This document shows, in pieces, positions 1-11,249 of a stretch of DNA of 64,000 nucleotides. Position 1 is the first letter of the stretch, and every line of letters starts with the position of its first letter. The stretch spans positions 1,510,001 to 1,574,000 of the forward strand of contig JAEMWC010000077.1 in NCBI GenBank assembly GCA_016490735.1, written 5' to 3'. Below the pieces are notes generated by a model. That model did no database searches and was not told where the DNA came from. It saw only the letters and a list, made by a program, of their open reading frames with translations. This DNA is from Pachyseris speciosa. Lineage: Eukaryota > Cnidaria > Anthozoa > Scleractinia > Pachyseridae. The translations under genes and the position numbers were made by a program.

Positions 1-141
1 AAACAGTGTAATTTGCACAACTGTTAATTAAACAGATATACATAAAACAATGAATATTGAGAAATTGTTTCATTGGAATATCAGGAACCTTTCAAAAAGT
101 ATAATAAATACTCAAATGTCAGTTTGAATTTGTTTTAACAG

Positions 142-3100
142 TGGACAGATGAAAATCCAGTAAAAGTGCCAGCTATCATACCTTGGCAAGGTCCCTTCCA
201 TGTTGCTCTTAATGCAGAGGAATCTACAGTTCTGTTATTTTGGCCCTTTTTTTCAAAACTTTACAAGGCAGTATTTGGCAGAAACAAAAGGTTTCCAAAA
301 AAGCCACGAGCTGAGAAGATCTCAACTGTGACAACAGCAGCATTTGGTGGATGGCTCATTGTCAGGGAGATGATCCTCAACCAATTTGGCAACTGCAAAG
401 ACCAGCAGTATGTCATGTTGCTTCACCTGCTGGATGAAATCAGCTGCATTAATTTTTTCCTGTACACAGTCATTTTCCGTGGTGGGGAATTTGACACGTG
501 GCTGCATGCATTATTTAGAGTGGCCATGGTTTTCATTATTTTCAATCGTCGAAATTACAACAAAGCAACCCTGTGTCAACTAAGCGATCTCCTCTTCCAC
601 CTCACTGATAACCCAGACATGGCAAATAATTTTCAGAATCACCTTGAAGTGTTCACAGAGAAAAAGATTGAAATCCTTCATTCTGTCTTCAGAAGGTAGA
701 TACATTGTGACCATTTAGGAAATACAATACCATACAATAAACTTTATTTAACCACAGTAATGATTAAAGCTGTAAGTTTGTGGGGCCGTGCACTAAAAAA
801 AGTCTAAAAATCCTATCCCATTCCCCACCCATCCCTCATCCATTTTGTTTAACTGAAGAGGCTTTAGAGGCAATAAATTTCCTCAAAACTGTAAACAAAA
901 ATCATTCAACAAGTGGTAAAATGTTGAAATTAACTACATACATACATACTTTATTGGCTCATCCCCACGGGGCTTTTCAGAGTCAATTTTACATTACAAA
1001 TAAACTCAAATAAACTCAACATGATAAGAATCCCAACTGGCCGGAGGCAAACCAGTTGGCTATTTACAAAGATGACCAAGGACTTGAACCAGGGACTACA
1101 CAGAACAACACCAGCTAACGGCCAAAGTGGGATTTGAACCTGGGGCTACCGCATTGAAAATCCATCACCCTAACCGCTCGGCCATCCTCAACAAAAAGTG
1201 AAAATTTTCTGTCTAAATATAATCCTATATGGATTAACACTTCCTTTTTCAAATTCCTGAAGTTATGAAATCCTGACATGGCTACTTGCAATGTACAATG
1301 CTGTGTAGTTTTTACTGGAAGGTGGAAACATAAGGTATTATAACTTGGGGTGGGCATGATAAAATGAACTATTATTTATGACAAATAGTGGAATAGAGAA
1401 TTAACTCTAAAGTGTAAATTAAAGTGCTACTTAAAGCCATGAATATCCCACTGGGCGTTAGCCCTAGTAAAGGGAAACAGGGAACCACACGAGGCAAAGA
1501 AAAAATCTTTTGACCTCGGTGGGAATCGAACCCACGACCTCCGGATTAGATCTACCGTCTAGATTAGATCTACCGTCTAATCTAATCGTCCCCGACTTTC
1601 TCTGTGCGACCTTGTAGCTCAGTCGGCAGAGTAACGGTAGATCTAATCCGGAGGTCGTGGGTTCGATTCCCACCGAGGTCAAAAGATTTTTTCTTTGCCT
1701 CGTGTGGTTCCCTGTTTCCCTTTACTAGGGCTAACGCCCAGTGGGATATTCATGGCTTTAAGTAGCACTTTAATTTACACTTTAGAGTTAATTCTCTATT
1801 CCACTATTTGTGTTCCTAGTGCTACGCGGCACAACATTCATATGTACCCTTACTTTCTCTTCGCCGCGATTCACCATCTAAAATCGTCCCCGACTTTCTC
1901 TGTGCGACCTTGTAGCTCAGTCGGCAGAGTAACGGTAGATCTAATCCGGAGGTCGTGGGTTCGATTCCCACCGAGGTCAAAAGATTTTTTCTTTGCCTCG
2001 TGTGGTTCCCTGTTTCCCTTTACTAGGGCTAACGCCCAGTGGGATATTCATGGCTTTAAGTAGCACTTTAATTTACACTTTAGAGTTAATTCTCTATTCC
2101 ACTATTTGTGTTCCTAGTGCTACGCGGCACAACATTCATTATTATTTATGACAGCTATAGAGTATCAATTGAAGGGTGTTCCGCAAAGGGGGCATATATC
2201 TCTTTTTTGCCTTAAAATCCAAATCTCTCTAAACTCACTCTACTTTGCATACAGACTAGTTATGATGTCAGAAATGAAGTTCTGTACTTATTTTGTGATT
2301 AAAAAGCTAGGCCTATGACTTTTCCCCAAACTCAAGAAACAGAAACAAAAGGATCTGATTCATGATTGATTTCTTTTGTTTGAGTTGGTCCAGTTTTGGG
2401 GAAAAGTCATAAGCTAATCCTTCGAATCCTAGTATTTTAATCACAAAATAAGTACAGAACTTCATTTCTGATATCATAACCAGTCTATGTGCCAAAGTAG
2501 AGTGAGTTTAGAGAGATTTGGATTTTAAGGCAAAACAGCGATATATGCCCCTTTTGCGGAACACCCTTCCATTACCTTTTCAACTGTGTGTATTCAAGAT
2601 GCTATTTATCACTTTATTCTTTAATTTTACTTTTACATAATAAGATGTGTGCCAGTGACAGCTCCACCACCACTGATCAGCATGACTGCACATGCCTTGA
2701 GTGGCAGACGATATGACGCCGAATTTCAAAGGTGGTTTGTACCAGAGTACCAACATGGAAGGGGCAGACAAAATTTCATGGAAATAGCTTTAAAGGCAGC
2801 TGAATTTCTTGTTGACCTGTTTGCAACTGTGTGGTCCACTGTTGGACAGACAACAAAAGTTCCAAATGGATCACGAAAATATCAGGTGACCTACATGTAA
2901 TGACTATAACAGCAATTTCATTTGAAAAATGGACCATCTCATTCTTACATGTAAATTAATGACATCAGTCCCCATTACTAATAACCAGACATGCTTTTAA
3001 AATACAGTTTGTTTCTCAGCACTCTTTTGCATGAATTTTGTCCCTACAATAATGTGCAACTTGTTTTGGTACTGTGTAAATTATAATATATTTCGAAATA

Positions 3101-3958
3101 GAATCAAACAAGGACCAATTCGAGAAACAACTTATGATCAGATAACTACTTATAGCTTAAGTTTACCTTAAAAATGCCTGTCCTTTCAGCCATACTATTT
3201 TCCTGTTCTTGACACAACGCTCGACCAGCGATGCTTGCCAATGGGGTATGCGTTCCCAGGAAACGAACCAGATCCATTAACCGCTTGTGACTTGACAACG
3301 TGCCCGGTTCAAGACCACTTTCACCACTATGTCAGGCTCAACTGTGGACATTCATTCCACGAACAGACGTGTTTACAGCGTGTATGTCCCATTTGCCATC
3401 CCCTCCTTCAGAGGAAAATTGAACAACTCTCTACAACAATGAATAGGTAAGATATGGATCTCAAACTACATGTAAAGCCACGTTGTTTCGTTTACTTTGA
3501 TACCTGTACAAGTACTCAGACTCATGAGCTTTGTAAATTTTTCATTTCCACTGATTTCCAGATATCTCGCTGGCGATGCAAGTGATAGTGATTCGGGAGA
3601 GGAAAGCGATGGAGATGAAGACGAAGACGAACCAGAAGAAAGCCCAAAGGGGGAAAATCAAGACGATGACAAGTTAGACAACTCCGAATACAGGAAGAAA
3701 GTGGATGACATCAAGGCTAAGCTTGCGGAGCGCTTCCGAATTTTAGAGGAAACAAATCCAACGCAGATCCTTCCAGTGTACACGAATCCCAAGCAGAAAC
3801 CAGTGCAACCACAGACAGAGGAGCCCAGGGCCAAGGATGTACCGCAATTTCCATGTCAGGAACCAGGTTGCGGAAAGATTTGTTCATCGTCGGGAGGATT
3901 GAAGAATCACGCCAGAACACATCGCCGTGATCAGCAATCATTAATTGCCAGCCATTAA
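142..3958 (+). CDS. 3' four exons of an uncharacterised gene with RING-like and C2H2 zinc motifs
   Basis: Exons 142-695, 2645-2885, 3190-3446 and 3562-3958 join with matching phases at consensus AG/GT sites and end at a TAA; the 5' part lies outside the window. The first two exons give a ~265-residue region without a recognised fold (aromatic-rich, with FWPFFSKLY and NRRNYNKA). Exon 3 carries a RING-like cluster (RLNCGHSFHEQTC, then CPICHP). Exon 4 has an acidic stretch (SDSDSGEESDGDEDEDE), a basic helical segment and a C-terminal C2H2 finger (CQEPGCGK...LKNHARTH). The arrangement resembles large families of uncharacterised coral proteins that I associate with transposase-derived genes, but this is recollection. 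Zn binding is likely; function is unknown. The exon chain is confident, the family assignment is not. Confidence 0.75.
941..1195 (-). mobile_element. tRNA-derived SINE with CATA tail (minus strand)
   Basis: Read on the minus strand, a tRNA-like head (GGCCGAGCGGTTAGGGTGA as A box, GGTTCAAATCCC as B box at about 1129-1142) is followed by a body and ends in a CATA/TATG repeat next to CCCCACGGGGC. The same tail motif (CCCCGACGGGG before TATG repeats) closes the SINE at 37.4-37.9 kb, so both belong to related families. It lies in intron 1 of the visible part of the zinc-finger gene. Confidence 0.6.
1380..1550 (-). mobile_element. 5'-truncated tRNA-derived SINE, inverted copy
   Basis: The reverse complement of the body and B-box half of the SINE at 1595-1838 (the same TAAAGTGCTACTTAAAGCC and GGAATCGAACCCACGACC blocks). 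It lacks the A-box half and faces the next copy, making a foldback with ~170-base arms. Confidence 0.65.
1595..1838 (+). mobile_element. tRNA-derived SINE, copy 2
   Basis: The tRNA-like head at 1608-1681 has a 7-bp acceptor stem (GACCTTG with CGAGGTC), an A box (TAGCTCAGTCGG) and a perfect B box (GGTTCGATTCC). The anticodon arm is poor (no U33, mismatched stem), so this is a SINE promoter and not a working tRNA. A ~150-bp body follows, ending near GCTACGCGGCACAACATTCAT. Confidence 0.7.
1883..2139 (+). mobile_element. tRNA-derived SINE, copy 3
   Basis: A near-identical direct repeat of the SINE at 1595-1838, with the tRNA-like head at 1906-1979. The same CCCCGACTTTCTCTGTGC leader and the same terminal CAACATTCAT define the unit at about 255 bases. 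Confidence 0.7.
2171..2569. mobile_element. Foldback MITE with ~165-bp inverted arms
   Basis: GAAGGGTGTTCCGCAAA at the left end is matched in reverse complement at the right end. The arms stay complementary for about 165 bases around a short centre. No open reading frame is present, so this is a non-autonomous DNA transposon. No convincing target duplication was seen. Confidence 0.7.
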
Positions 3959-4011
3959 AAGCACGGCTTAACCGCAGAAAAAAACTCATCCGCGAGAACC
4001 AAATCTTTGCT

Positions 4012-4031
4012 AATAAATCCCCCTTAATAAA
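4012..4031 (+). promoter_or_regulatory. Poly(A) signals of the zinc-finger gene
   Basis: Two AATAAA hexamers at 4012-4017 and 4026-4031, about 55-70 bases after the stop codon at 3958, fit the 3' end of the gene. Confidence 0.5.
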
Positions 4032-4950
4032 ACCGCATATATACTTAAAAAAACAGAATTTGTGAGATTCAGAAACCGTTCAAATGGCGCCGTTTAGCGC
4101 TTCTTCCCTGCTTCCAATCCCCGCAATAAGTCAGCGGTTACCGCTCTGCGCACGCGTCCTTGAAATGCGTCCTTAGCCAATCAGCGGTTTTTGCGACCTG
4201 TCCTTATAGCCAATTGACACCTGCCAAGACAAGGTATCCGCTGACCAGTGTCACGTGACCATATCTCGGGTTCAAGTTAAGATCTCATCGAGGTCAGCTG
4301 TTTGTTTTGAAGTTGACCGCTGACCAGGTAGTTGCTTTCGATTTGATCGCAGGCTCAAGCCAGGTGAAGGACACTTAAACCAAATCAAGGCTTAATTTTT
4401 CGCGCGTTTTCTACGGCTCGTAAATTCACTTTCAGCTGGTTTCTTCATTTTGAGCAAAACAACTTCATCTTCTTCGATCGAAGTTTGTCTTTAAATTCGC
4501 GTAAAAAGCATAAAAATCAAGCAATTGCCAAGATACTCCGGAGGGTGAATTGGAAGAGCGAAAGATTTTTCTCAGGAAAAGCTTCAAACTTGGGTCGATT
4601 GCTCGGTTGAAAACAATACAACTCAACGCTTCAAGGGCTTTCACTTTACTGCAGCATCTTGCATCTCACCAAGAAAGGTCACTTAACAGTTCACCTGTAT
4701 TGATGGGAGGAACGAGTAGCTCAAACTCTGTGGAAGAAGCTCTTTCTTTAGACAAACCGTTTGCTAATTTTTGCGGATGCTTGTTTTTACTTTACTGAAT
4801 CTTACGTATTTTCAAGTGGTAGAAACTTCTACAACACAGGACAATGAGGTAAATTAAATAAATTGAAGCTTAACACTTGGTTTAATCGTTGTTACTTTTG
4901 TTCAGGAATGAAACTTGTATTTTTCTCTCGAATGCACATAAATAACATTC
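4032..4950. other. Intergenic span, no gene recognised
   Basis: It lies between the zinc-finger gene and the LTR element. A GC-richer stretch at about 4080-4540 contains a CACGTG and could be a promoter. An open frame at 4550-4798 (plus, 82 codons) matches nothing I know, and an ATG directly before a GTAAAT donor at about 4844 is suggestive only. Confidence 0.3.
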
Positions 4951-4955
4951 ATCTA

Positions 4956-5098
4956 TGTAACATAACTGGTTTTATTCTTTACGGTTCTCCAGTACATTAA
5001 CATGAGCTTCTCGTTCAAGATGGCGGGAACACATGCAAAAGTCCGATCATTTCTTTGGGGTTAAATAGGACTTCGTGTAATAGTCATGTAATGTGACA
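4956..5098 (-). repeat. 3' LTR of the Ty3/gypsy element
   Basis: 143 bp, begins TGTAACATAACTGG and ends ATGTGACA. It pairs with the copy at 9395-9537; the last inverted bases carry one change (TGTGACA for TGTAACA). Confidence 0.9.
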
Positions 5099-5215
5099 TC
5101 TCCCTCTCTTGCAAACAACAGAAAAAGGAACAAGAGAAAGGAAGAAAAGGAGGAGCAAGGGGATTATTGCATGAGCATTGCAAAATAACGTTGATGTTTC
5201 TTAGTGAGCTCGTTC

Positions 5216-5593
5216 TCACAAGTTCAGTTTTTGTGGGGGTATCACGATCCTCCCTGATTTGGTGACATATTTTTCGTCACTGTTTGGCGCTGCAATCACG
5301 CTATCAGGTCCCAACCTGGTGGCCGCGTTGCCTTCCTGTGGGATCAGTTTGGGCTCCTGGGCTTCCTCACTTGTAATTGCTTGTTGCGGTGAGTCTGGTC
5401 CCTGGCTGTGTATTGTCATTTCTGCATGTTGAGGGTTTGTGCTGTTTTCAGAAGCTGGAGCAGGTCTGAGATGGAAACGTGTCCGTCGGTAAGTGGTAAT
5501 AGTGTTGTTCGATCTGACGATGTAAGACCTTGGCTCTTGAGCTGGTTTTACGACTGTGCCGGGTTGCCAGGTTTGTGAATGGCAATTATACAC
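5216..5593 (-). pseudogene. C-terminal end of gypsy pol
   Basis: The open frame is in phase with the integrase remnant and ends just before the purine tract and 3' LTR. WQPGTVVKPAQEPRSYIVR fits the C-terminal DNA-binding part of gypsy integrases, and the tail ends RSGR-like (TKSGRIVIPP), typical of coral and sea-urchin gypsy elements as I recall them. Confidence 0.7.
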
Positions 5594-5863
5594 ACGGGTA
5601 GGCTGGTTAGTTTGTAATGGCCTTTTAGGTGGCCCAGAGTTCTAGTTGTAGTAGTGGGCTTGTTTGTCCTGCCTCTTCATTAACTGTGTTCTAGTAGTTT
5701 CACAGCCTGGTTTACCAAGAAGGGCCCTCTGAGACATAGGTAGTCTTGTCCTGAATTTTCTTCCGGTCAACAGTTCAGCCGGGGACATCAATTCGAGGCC
5801 TAGGGGTGTGGCCCTATAGGATAGGAGGGCAATGTACGGGCCCTCCTTGTTTTCCTCGCATTT

Positions 5864-6694
5864 CTAAAGAATGTTTTCCACAGCTTGTACCATTCTTTCT
5901 GCAAAACCGTTTGATTGGGGGTACAATGGAGAGCTGGTAGTGTGTGCTATCTGATATTCGCTTACAAAATGCTTGAATTCCGCCGAGCTGTACTGAGGTC
6001 CATGATCGGTTGCTACCTGTGAGGGGATCCTGTATTCAGCAAAGATACTCTTCATGTGGTTGATGATTGCTGCTGAAGTGGTACTTGTGAGTTTTCTGAT
6101 TACTTGAAATCTGCTGAATTGGTCTGCTAGCAGCAAATATTGCTGGCCCTTGTTTTAAAAAAGATCTGAGCTGAGCCTTTCCCACGGCCGGTGTGGGACC
6201 TCTGGCTGTAGTATTGGTTCTTCCTGGGCCCTCCTCTGGTACTTCTGACAGGGCACACACTGGTCAACTTGATTGATGATGTCTCATGTTATTCCTGGCC
6301 AGAAGACAGAGGTCCGGGCACGTAAAAGACATTTTTCTTGCCCTAGATGACCTTGGTGTATGGTCTCTAACATTTCGGCTCTGAGCGGGGGTGGTATCAG
6401 GATGCGTTCTCCTTTCAATAGTAGCCCATCTTCGATGGTCAATTCTTCTCTGAAATTCCAGTATTCATGGAGCACTTTGGGGCATTGCTCTCTTTCTTGG
6501 GGCCATCCTTCAAAAATGACCTCTCTCAGCAAGGACAATGTAGGGTCTCTTGTTCTCTCATCTCGGATCTGTTGAAGTCTTGTTGGAGAGGCAAGGAGGT
6601 TTTGTGTGACATGGTGCACACATATTTCTGGAATTTGGTCGCTCTCAGGAAGCTGTTGCGGGCTGACTCTGGAGAGGGTATCAGCTATGGGCAC
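5864..6694 (-). pseudogene. Integrase remnant (HHCC zinc region and DDE core)
   Basis: 6284-6694 carries the HHCC zinc-binding start (HQGHLGQEKC, FWPGI), and the CxxC half lies beyond an in-frame TGA at 6284. The catalytic core follows in the same frame (ADQFSRFQVIRKL, DHGPQYSSAEF, NGFAERMVQ), giving the DD-E pattern. A further in-frame stop lies near 6164 and another at 5864. These breaks make the enzyme non-functional. Confidence 0.85.
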
Positions 6695-6703
6695 ATGACT
6701 ACC

Positions 6704-7237
6704 TTAAACATACTTCACAGATATGTCGTACTTGAGGGCTCTTAGCAGGAATCTCTGGAGCCTAGGTGGGCAGCTGTACAGTTGCTTCTTGAAAATGGAT
6801 TCCAATGGTTTGTGGTCAGTATGTACTGTGCAATGCTTGCCATAAATGAAGTAGTTAAACCTCTCCAGACCCCATACAATAGCAAGCATTTCTCTTTCAA
6901 TGTTACTGTAATTCTTTTCTGTATCCGAAAGTGCCTTTGATGCATAGCAAACGGGGTGCCCTTGTTGGAGTAAGACAGCTCCAAGTCCTTTTTGGGAAGC
7001 ATCAGTTTGGATGACGGTCTCAGAGTCAAAATAATGCAGTGTCCCCATGGATGTAATCTCTTCTTTGACTTGGAGGAATGCTTGATCGTGTTCAGGTCCC
7101 CATGTGTATGTTATGTCTTTCTTGGTCAGCTCACTCAGTGGTGTGGTGATGCTTGCCAAACAACTGGAATATCTTGTAAGATAATTGACAAGTCGCAAGA
7201 AGGTTTGGAGATCACTGCGGTTTGTAGAGGGGGTCAT
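6704..7237 (-). pseudogene. RNase H region of Ty3/gypsy pol
   Basis: It contains the RT connection (FLRLVNYLTRYS) and an RNase H core (QTDASQKGLGAVLLQQG, later YSNIEREMLAIVWG and HTDHKPLESIF) with D, E and D residues at the expected places. A TAA at 6704-6706 cuts it from the following region, which continues in the same frame. Confidence 0.88.
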
Positions 7238-8148
7238 GTCTTGAATTGCGGATATATCTTGTCATCTGGTCTGATCCCATCTGGGGTCCACTTGTGTCCA
7301 AAGAAGCTGATTTCTTGATACTTTAGCTGCACTTTGTCCTTGCTGAACTTGACTCCTTTCTCCAAAGCTCTGTTCATCAGGCTAGACAAGTCGTTGTCAT
7401 GCTCTTCTTCTGTCGACCCATATTCTAGAATGTCGTCAGCAATGCCTGTGACCCCTTTCAGACCATCAAGAGCAGAATCCAAGTGTCTTTGGAACACATC
7501 TTGCGAGACTACAAGGCAAAAAAGGAGTCGATTGAAGCGAAACCTTCCAAAGGGGGTGTTGAAGGTAGTTAAGTAAGAGCTGGGTTTGTCTAAGGGTACA
7601 TGCCAGTATCCCTTTTTCGCATCCACTACACTCAGAAATTTGGCATCGTGGAGCTGTGTGACTACTTCGTCAATCGTTTTGGTGTAGTAGTGTTCGCGTT
7701 TTATTGCCTTATTTAGGTCACGCAGGTCAAGGGAAATTCTGATCTTTGTAACTTCTCCCTTGTCATTGGTTGTTTCAGAGAGGACAATACTGTTGATCCA
7801 ATTAGTTGGTTCAGTTACTGGTGTGAGTACACCAAGTTCTACTAAGCTGTCAAGTTCCTTTTTGTACATGTCTTGTAGGTGGACTGGCACAGTACGAGGT
7901 GCGTGGATGACAGGTTCGGCGTCAGGGTCCAGTGTGATGTGGTAGGGCTTCATGTTGAAGCTGCCTAGGCCTTCAAAGCAGTCGCTGAAATCTCTGAGAA
8001 GGCTTTTCTTGTCTAGTGGGGTCCTTGCTGGAGGTTCTTGGGGATCATTCCTCTTGGAATCGTCTTCTTGTTGAAATCGGGAAGGTGTTTGCATTTGGTG
8101 GAAGGATGCCTTGTCTTGTTTAAGTGTTTCCAATATTATGACCTCCAT
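7234..8148 (-). pseudogene. Reverse transcriptase remnant of Ty3/gypsy pol
   Basis: A 304-codon open frame with fingers and palm of a gypsy RT: IRISLDLRDLNKAI, then VVDAKKGYWHVPLD, FNTPFGRFRFNRL, and the active-site loop GIADDILEYG (IADD in place of YVDD; substitutions at the first two positions are common in such elements). FFGHKWTPDGIRPDDK marks the thumb. The frame ends at 7234 where the sequence shifts into the RNase H frame. Confidence 0.9.
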
Positions 8149-8317
8149 ATGCAGTTATCTTGAATTTTGCAGGGCTGAGGTGCATCTTGTAGGGACTGGG
8201 GACTAATCTGTGAAGATGTTTGGAGATGACATTAACCTCAGCGCCAGTGTCAATTTTATAGGTGAGTAACATCGTCTGCGTATGGGAGGAGCTCACTGAG
8301 ACTCGGATTTCAGTCAT
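8120..8317 (-). pseudogene. Retropepsin-like aspartic protease remnant
   Basis: The fragment contains DTGAEVNVIS, the active-site DTGA motif of retroelement aspartic proteases, about 25 residues from its start. It sits between the gag frame and the RT frame and is out of frame with the RT ORF that overlaps its end, so a frameshift lies near 8120-8150. Confidence 0.75.
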
Positions 8318-8330
8318 TACGTTGGTTCGG

Positions 8331-9274
8331 TTATCTTCGATTTGTGGCGATGTGGGAGGTGTTGGTTATGTATATTGTGGGTGGGCCTTGTTGGGCTTCC
8401 AGTGTTCCTAAAAATATGGTATCACCTTCGCCACTTTCAGACTGATCTTTTTGTATTTCCATGACATTCGACCTATCTCTTGATTTGCGTACTTTACTGA
8501 AGTGGCCTCGTTTGTGGCAGTTGTGGCATTCCACTCCACTTGCTGGGCACTTTTGTCCTCTGGGGTGGGGGGGGGGGTATCTCCGCATTTGAAACACTTT
8601 CTTAGATTGCTGTCAAATTTTTTATAGGCTTTCCCACCATAGCTTCCAGGATTGGCAGAACTTCCTGTTTTGTTCTGCTGCCTTATTACATCAACTTGGT
8701 TCTCTGCTTGGCTGGGGTTTGGAGAATTATTCATTGCTTTCAGTTGCATGCGAGTGGTTTCGTCCGTGCGGGCAATTTCCTGTGCTTTTGTGAGGGTTAT
8801 TTCGTTGCGTTTTGTGATGCACTTTCTTCTTACTTCCTCTGAGTCGATTCCAAAGACCAGTGTATCACGCATTAGCTCGTCGTGCAGGTTTTCAGGGTAA
8901 CCAGAACTCTGTATGAGTGGCTTTGCCTCTGTTAAGAAGGCATTAAGGGAACGATTATTCTGTTTCAGACTTCGCAGATAGTATCTGTTCAAGATGTGGT
9001 TTGCTTGAGGTTTGGCATGATTCTCAAATCTGGTCCAGTACTCATTCAGGTCTTTCCGCTGGTCATCTGTTAGCGCCCACGTGTTGAACAGGTCTAGGCC
9101 GTAATCACCCGACCATAGTAACACATACTTGCATTTTTGGTCTTTATCTCGTCGTTTGAGTGGACCTTCAAACAGCAGCTCCCATATCTGGCGAAAACGC
9201 TTTAATCTTCTTAGCAGATTTGGACAGGGGGTCCAATCCATGTTAGGGACTTCGAATCCAATTAGGTCGCTCAT
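8331..9274 (-). pseudogene. gag remnant with CCHC zinc knuckle, frameshifted
   Basis: The frame starting at 9274 runs through a capsid-like helical region (residues ~30-190) to the start of a zinc knuckle (CFKCGD). A run of G at about 8565-8577 then shifts the frame. A second knuckle (CHNCHKRGHFSKV) continues in another frame (8331-8597), with the final Cys replaced by Arg. The homopolymer is a plausible slippage or sequencing-error site. It would encode the nucleic-acid-binding structural protein. Confidence 0.8.
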
Positions 9275-9394
9275 CCTGCCACGACGTTTACAGTAACGGC
9301 TGAGCAGCGAAACGTCTGGGTCAACACTGTCAATCGGGTATACCAGTCTTCCGGTCTTCTAAATTTGCTAGAGAAGATCCCACTCCTGACACTA

Positions 9395-9537
9395 TGTAAC
9401 ATAACTGGTTTTATTCTTTACGGTTCTCCAGTACATTGACAGCAGCTTCTCGTTCAAGATGGCGGGAACACATGCAAAAGTCCCATTATGTCTTTATGGT
9501 TAAATAGGGCTTCGTGTACTAGTCATGTAATGTAACA
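9395..9537 (-). repeat. 5' LTR of the Ty3/gypsy element
   Basis: 143 bp, TGTAACATAACTGG to ATGTAACA, immediately followed by ATCTA, the target duplication also found before the other LTR. For this minus-strand element it is the promoter-bearing LTR. Confidence 0.9.
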
Positions 9538-9993
9538 ATCTATACTCGTCTTGGACGCAAAGAAGTAGTTGAATTGTTTGTTTGTTTTATTACATTGTTT
9601 TCTTTGGTAGCGAACGAGTGTTTTTACTCGGCTTGGCTGACTGTTTTTTCGACCTTGGTGCCTCAACAGCGTTAAGAAACTTTCGCCTTTATCTTATTAA
9701 CACTCGCAATGAGTCCTCGTAAAATTAAGGATTAAAAGCGGAAACTGAAGCTCGAGTTAAAAACAAGCCCATCAAATACATGTGCACGTCTCAAAATCTG
9801 ACATAAAGGCTCGTTTACACAGGCGATTTTTGCGGCGATTTTTGTGGCGATTCCAAATCGTGCGTGTAAACTAGCGGCGATTTCGTGGCGATTTGTCGCC
9901 ACAAAATCGCCGCGATTTCGAACATACTCGAATTTTGAGGCAATCTCGTTCCCAGAGCCCACGTTCCCCTTATTCAGCGAACGAACGAGAGAC

Positions 9994-10115
9994 GGTAGGT
10001 ACGTGGTGTTTCACGTAATGTAATTATCATTTAGAGGTTTGATATGGCCGAGTAAAATTGCTCTACCTATCAGAACACTACATGACAATTTGATTAAAGA
10101 CACCACGTACCATCG
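9994..10115. mobile_element. 122-bp MITE with 8-bp TSD
   Basis: The inverted ends share GGTACGTGGTGT. CGAGAGAC is repeated on both sides (9986-9993 and 10116-10123). The related transposon end at 19.95-20.01 kb lacks this block, giving a natural empty site. The 8-bp duplication suggests a hAT-type mobiliser. Confidence 0.75.
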
Positions 10116-10199
10116 CGAGAGACTCTGGGATAATCCATTTCATCGTGACAGGATTCTTGTCATCGGCTCAACTGCGCAGGCTTGAACTCATTTGGGAAA

Positions 10200-10719
10200 T
10201 TGCTGCCGAACCACAAATCTCAGAAGCTATATTCCGCGAAGCTATTAGGTTTTCTTTGGGAAAAATCGAACATCCAGAGCAGGAATCAAAATAGGAGCGA
10301 CTTGAAGCCATAAAGGCAATCTGTGTGGACAAAAAGGATGTCTTAGCAGTGCTGATTTACCAATGTTTGATTTCCTTCGCGATCGTAAAGGAGAACTTTA
10401 TACTAGTACGTATAAGGAAAAAGACTGGCTGTGTGGTAACCGTGGTTTCCCCGTTGAACGCGTTAATGAAGGACCAAGTTAAAAAAGCTGGAACTTTTTC
10501 TTAATGTTTGTGTGATACAAAGAGTCGCGATAGAGGATGGAGAAAATAAGGTTTCTTTACCTAAAAATGCACGAAAATGCAGTTTGTTGTTCGGGCACCC
10601 GGAGGTGTTCGTGGATAACAGGAATGTGGCTAAAAATGTTAAAGGAAAGACATTTTCAAGAAAGTGTCCGAGCAATTGTTATTGATGTGGCTCATTTAGT
10701 TCTGCAGTGGTATGTATAA
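10200..10719 (+). pseudogene. RecQ-like helicase remnant, copy 1
   Basis: Stop- and shift-bearing reading frames give RLEAIKAICVDKKDVLAVL directly joined to IYQCL, and later LLFGHPEVFVDNRNVAKN and RAIVIDVAHLVLQW. These match the region around motif I and the DEAH box of RecQ-family superfamily 2 helicases. The Walker A loop expected between VLAVL and IYQCL is missing and DEAH reads DVAH, so ATPase activity is lost. It lies just inside the left end of the 4.2-kb transposon and was probably carried by it. Confidence 0.7.
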
Positions 10720-11249
10720 AAATACTCGTGCTGTTTTTCTGATCGATGTTGATACTTAGGCAATAATATTGTAATTTAAAATAAAGAGTGACTTCAAACT
10801 TGATTCAGTTGTTTCAGCCTTGCCTTATTCGACCTCTGCCATATTTTTTACGAAGTAATCATAATGTTACTGCTTTGCGTTTGGTCGCTTCTTAAATATT
10901 CTGATAGTTACTGTGTATGTTTTAGTAAGACCACTTAAAAAGTTAAATGAGGGAAAGCTGCATTGGGTACAATAAATATTTAATCATCGGTTTCCTTCCA
11001 TTATACCAAGATAGACATTCAGAGATGATAATCAATTAAGTTTTCTTTTTGGGGTGGGGGATTGGGTGCACTAAAATCATTTTCTTAACATAGGCAAAAA
11101 AATGTATTCACTGGTTAAAAGATTAACACCTCAATAGAATGTGAGGGGCATGAATCAAAACTTTTTTGTTCAAGGTCCACGTTCAGGCCAGCTGAACAAC
11201 ATTCAACAAATTGTCCATATTAATAACAAATAATAAATAACTGTCTGTG

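Larger units (their letters stand above)
4956..9537 (-). mobile_element. Ty3/gypsy LTR retrotransposon, decayed, minus strand
   Basis: Two 143-bp LTRs (4956-5098 and 9395-9537, both TGT...ACA) bound a gag-protease-RT-RNase H-integrase order read on the minus strand, which is the Ty3/gypsy order. The 5-bp duplication ATCTA flanks it (4951-4955 and 9538-9542). Just inside the 5' LTR the minus strand reads TAGTGTCAGGAGTGGGATC, which fits a primer site for the 3' end of tRNA-Leu with one change. A purine tract (AGAGAGGGAGA) abuts the 3' LTR. The LTRs differ at roughly a dozen positions, so the insertion is not recent. Frameshifts and several stops make it non-functional. Confidence 0.92.

Noticed and set aside
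1608..1681. Functional tRNA gene
   Set aside because: Good acceptor stem and A/B boxes, but the anticodon stem is mismatched and position 33 is not T. The unit is repeated with a common 3' body, so it is a SINE head.
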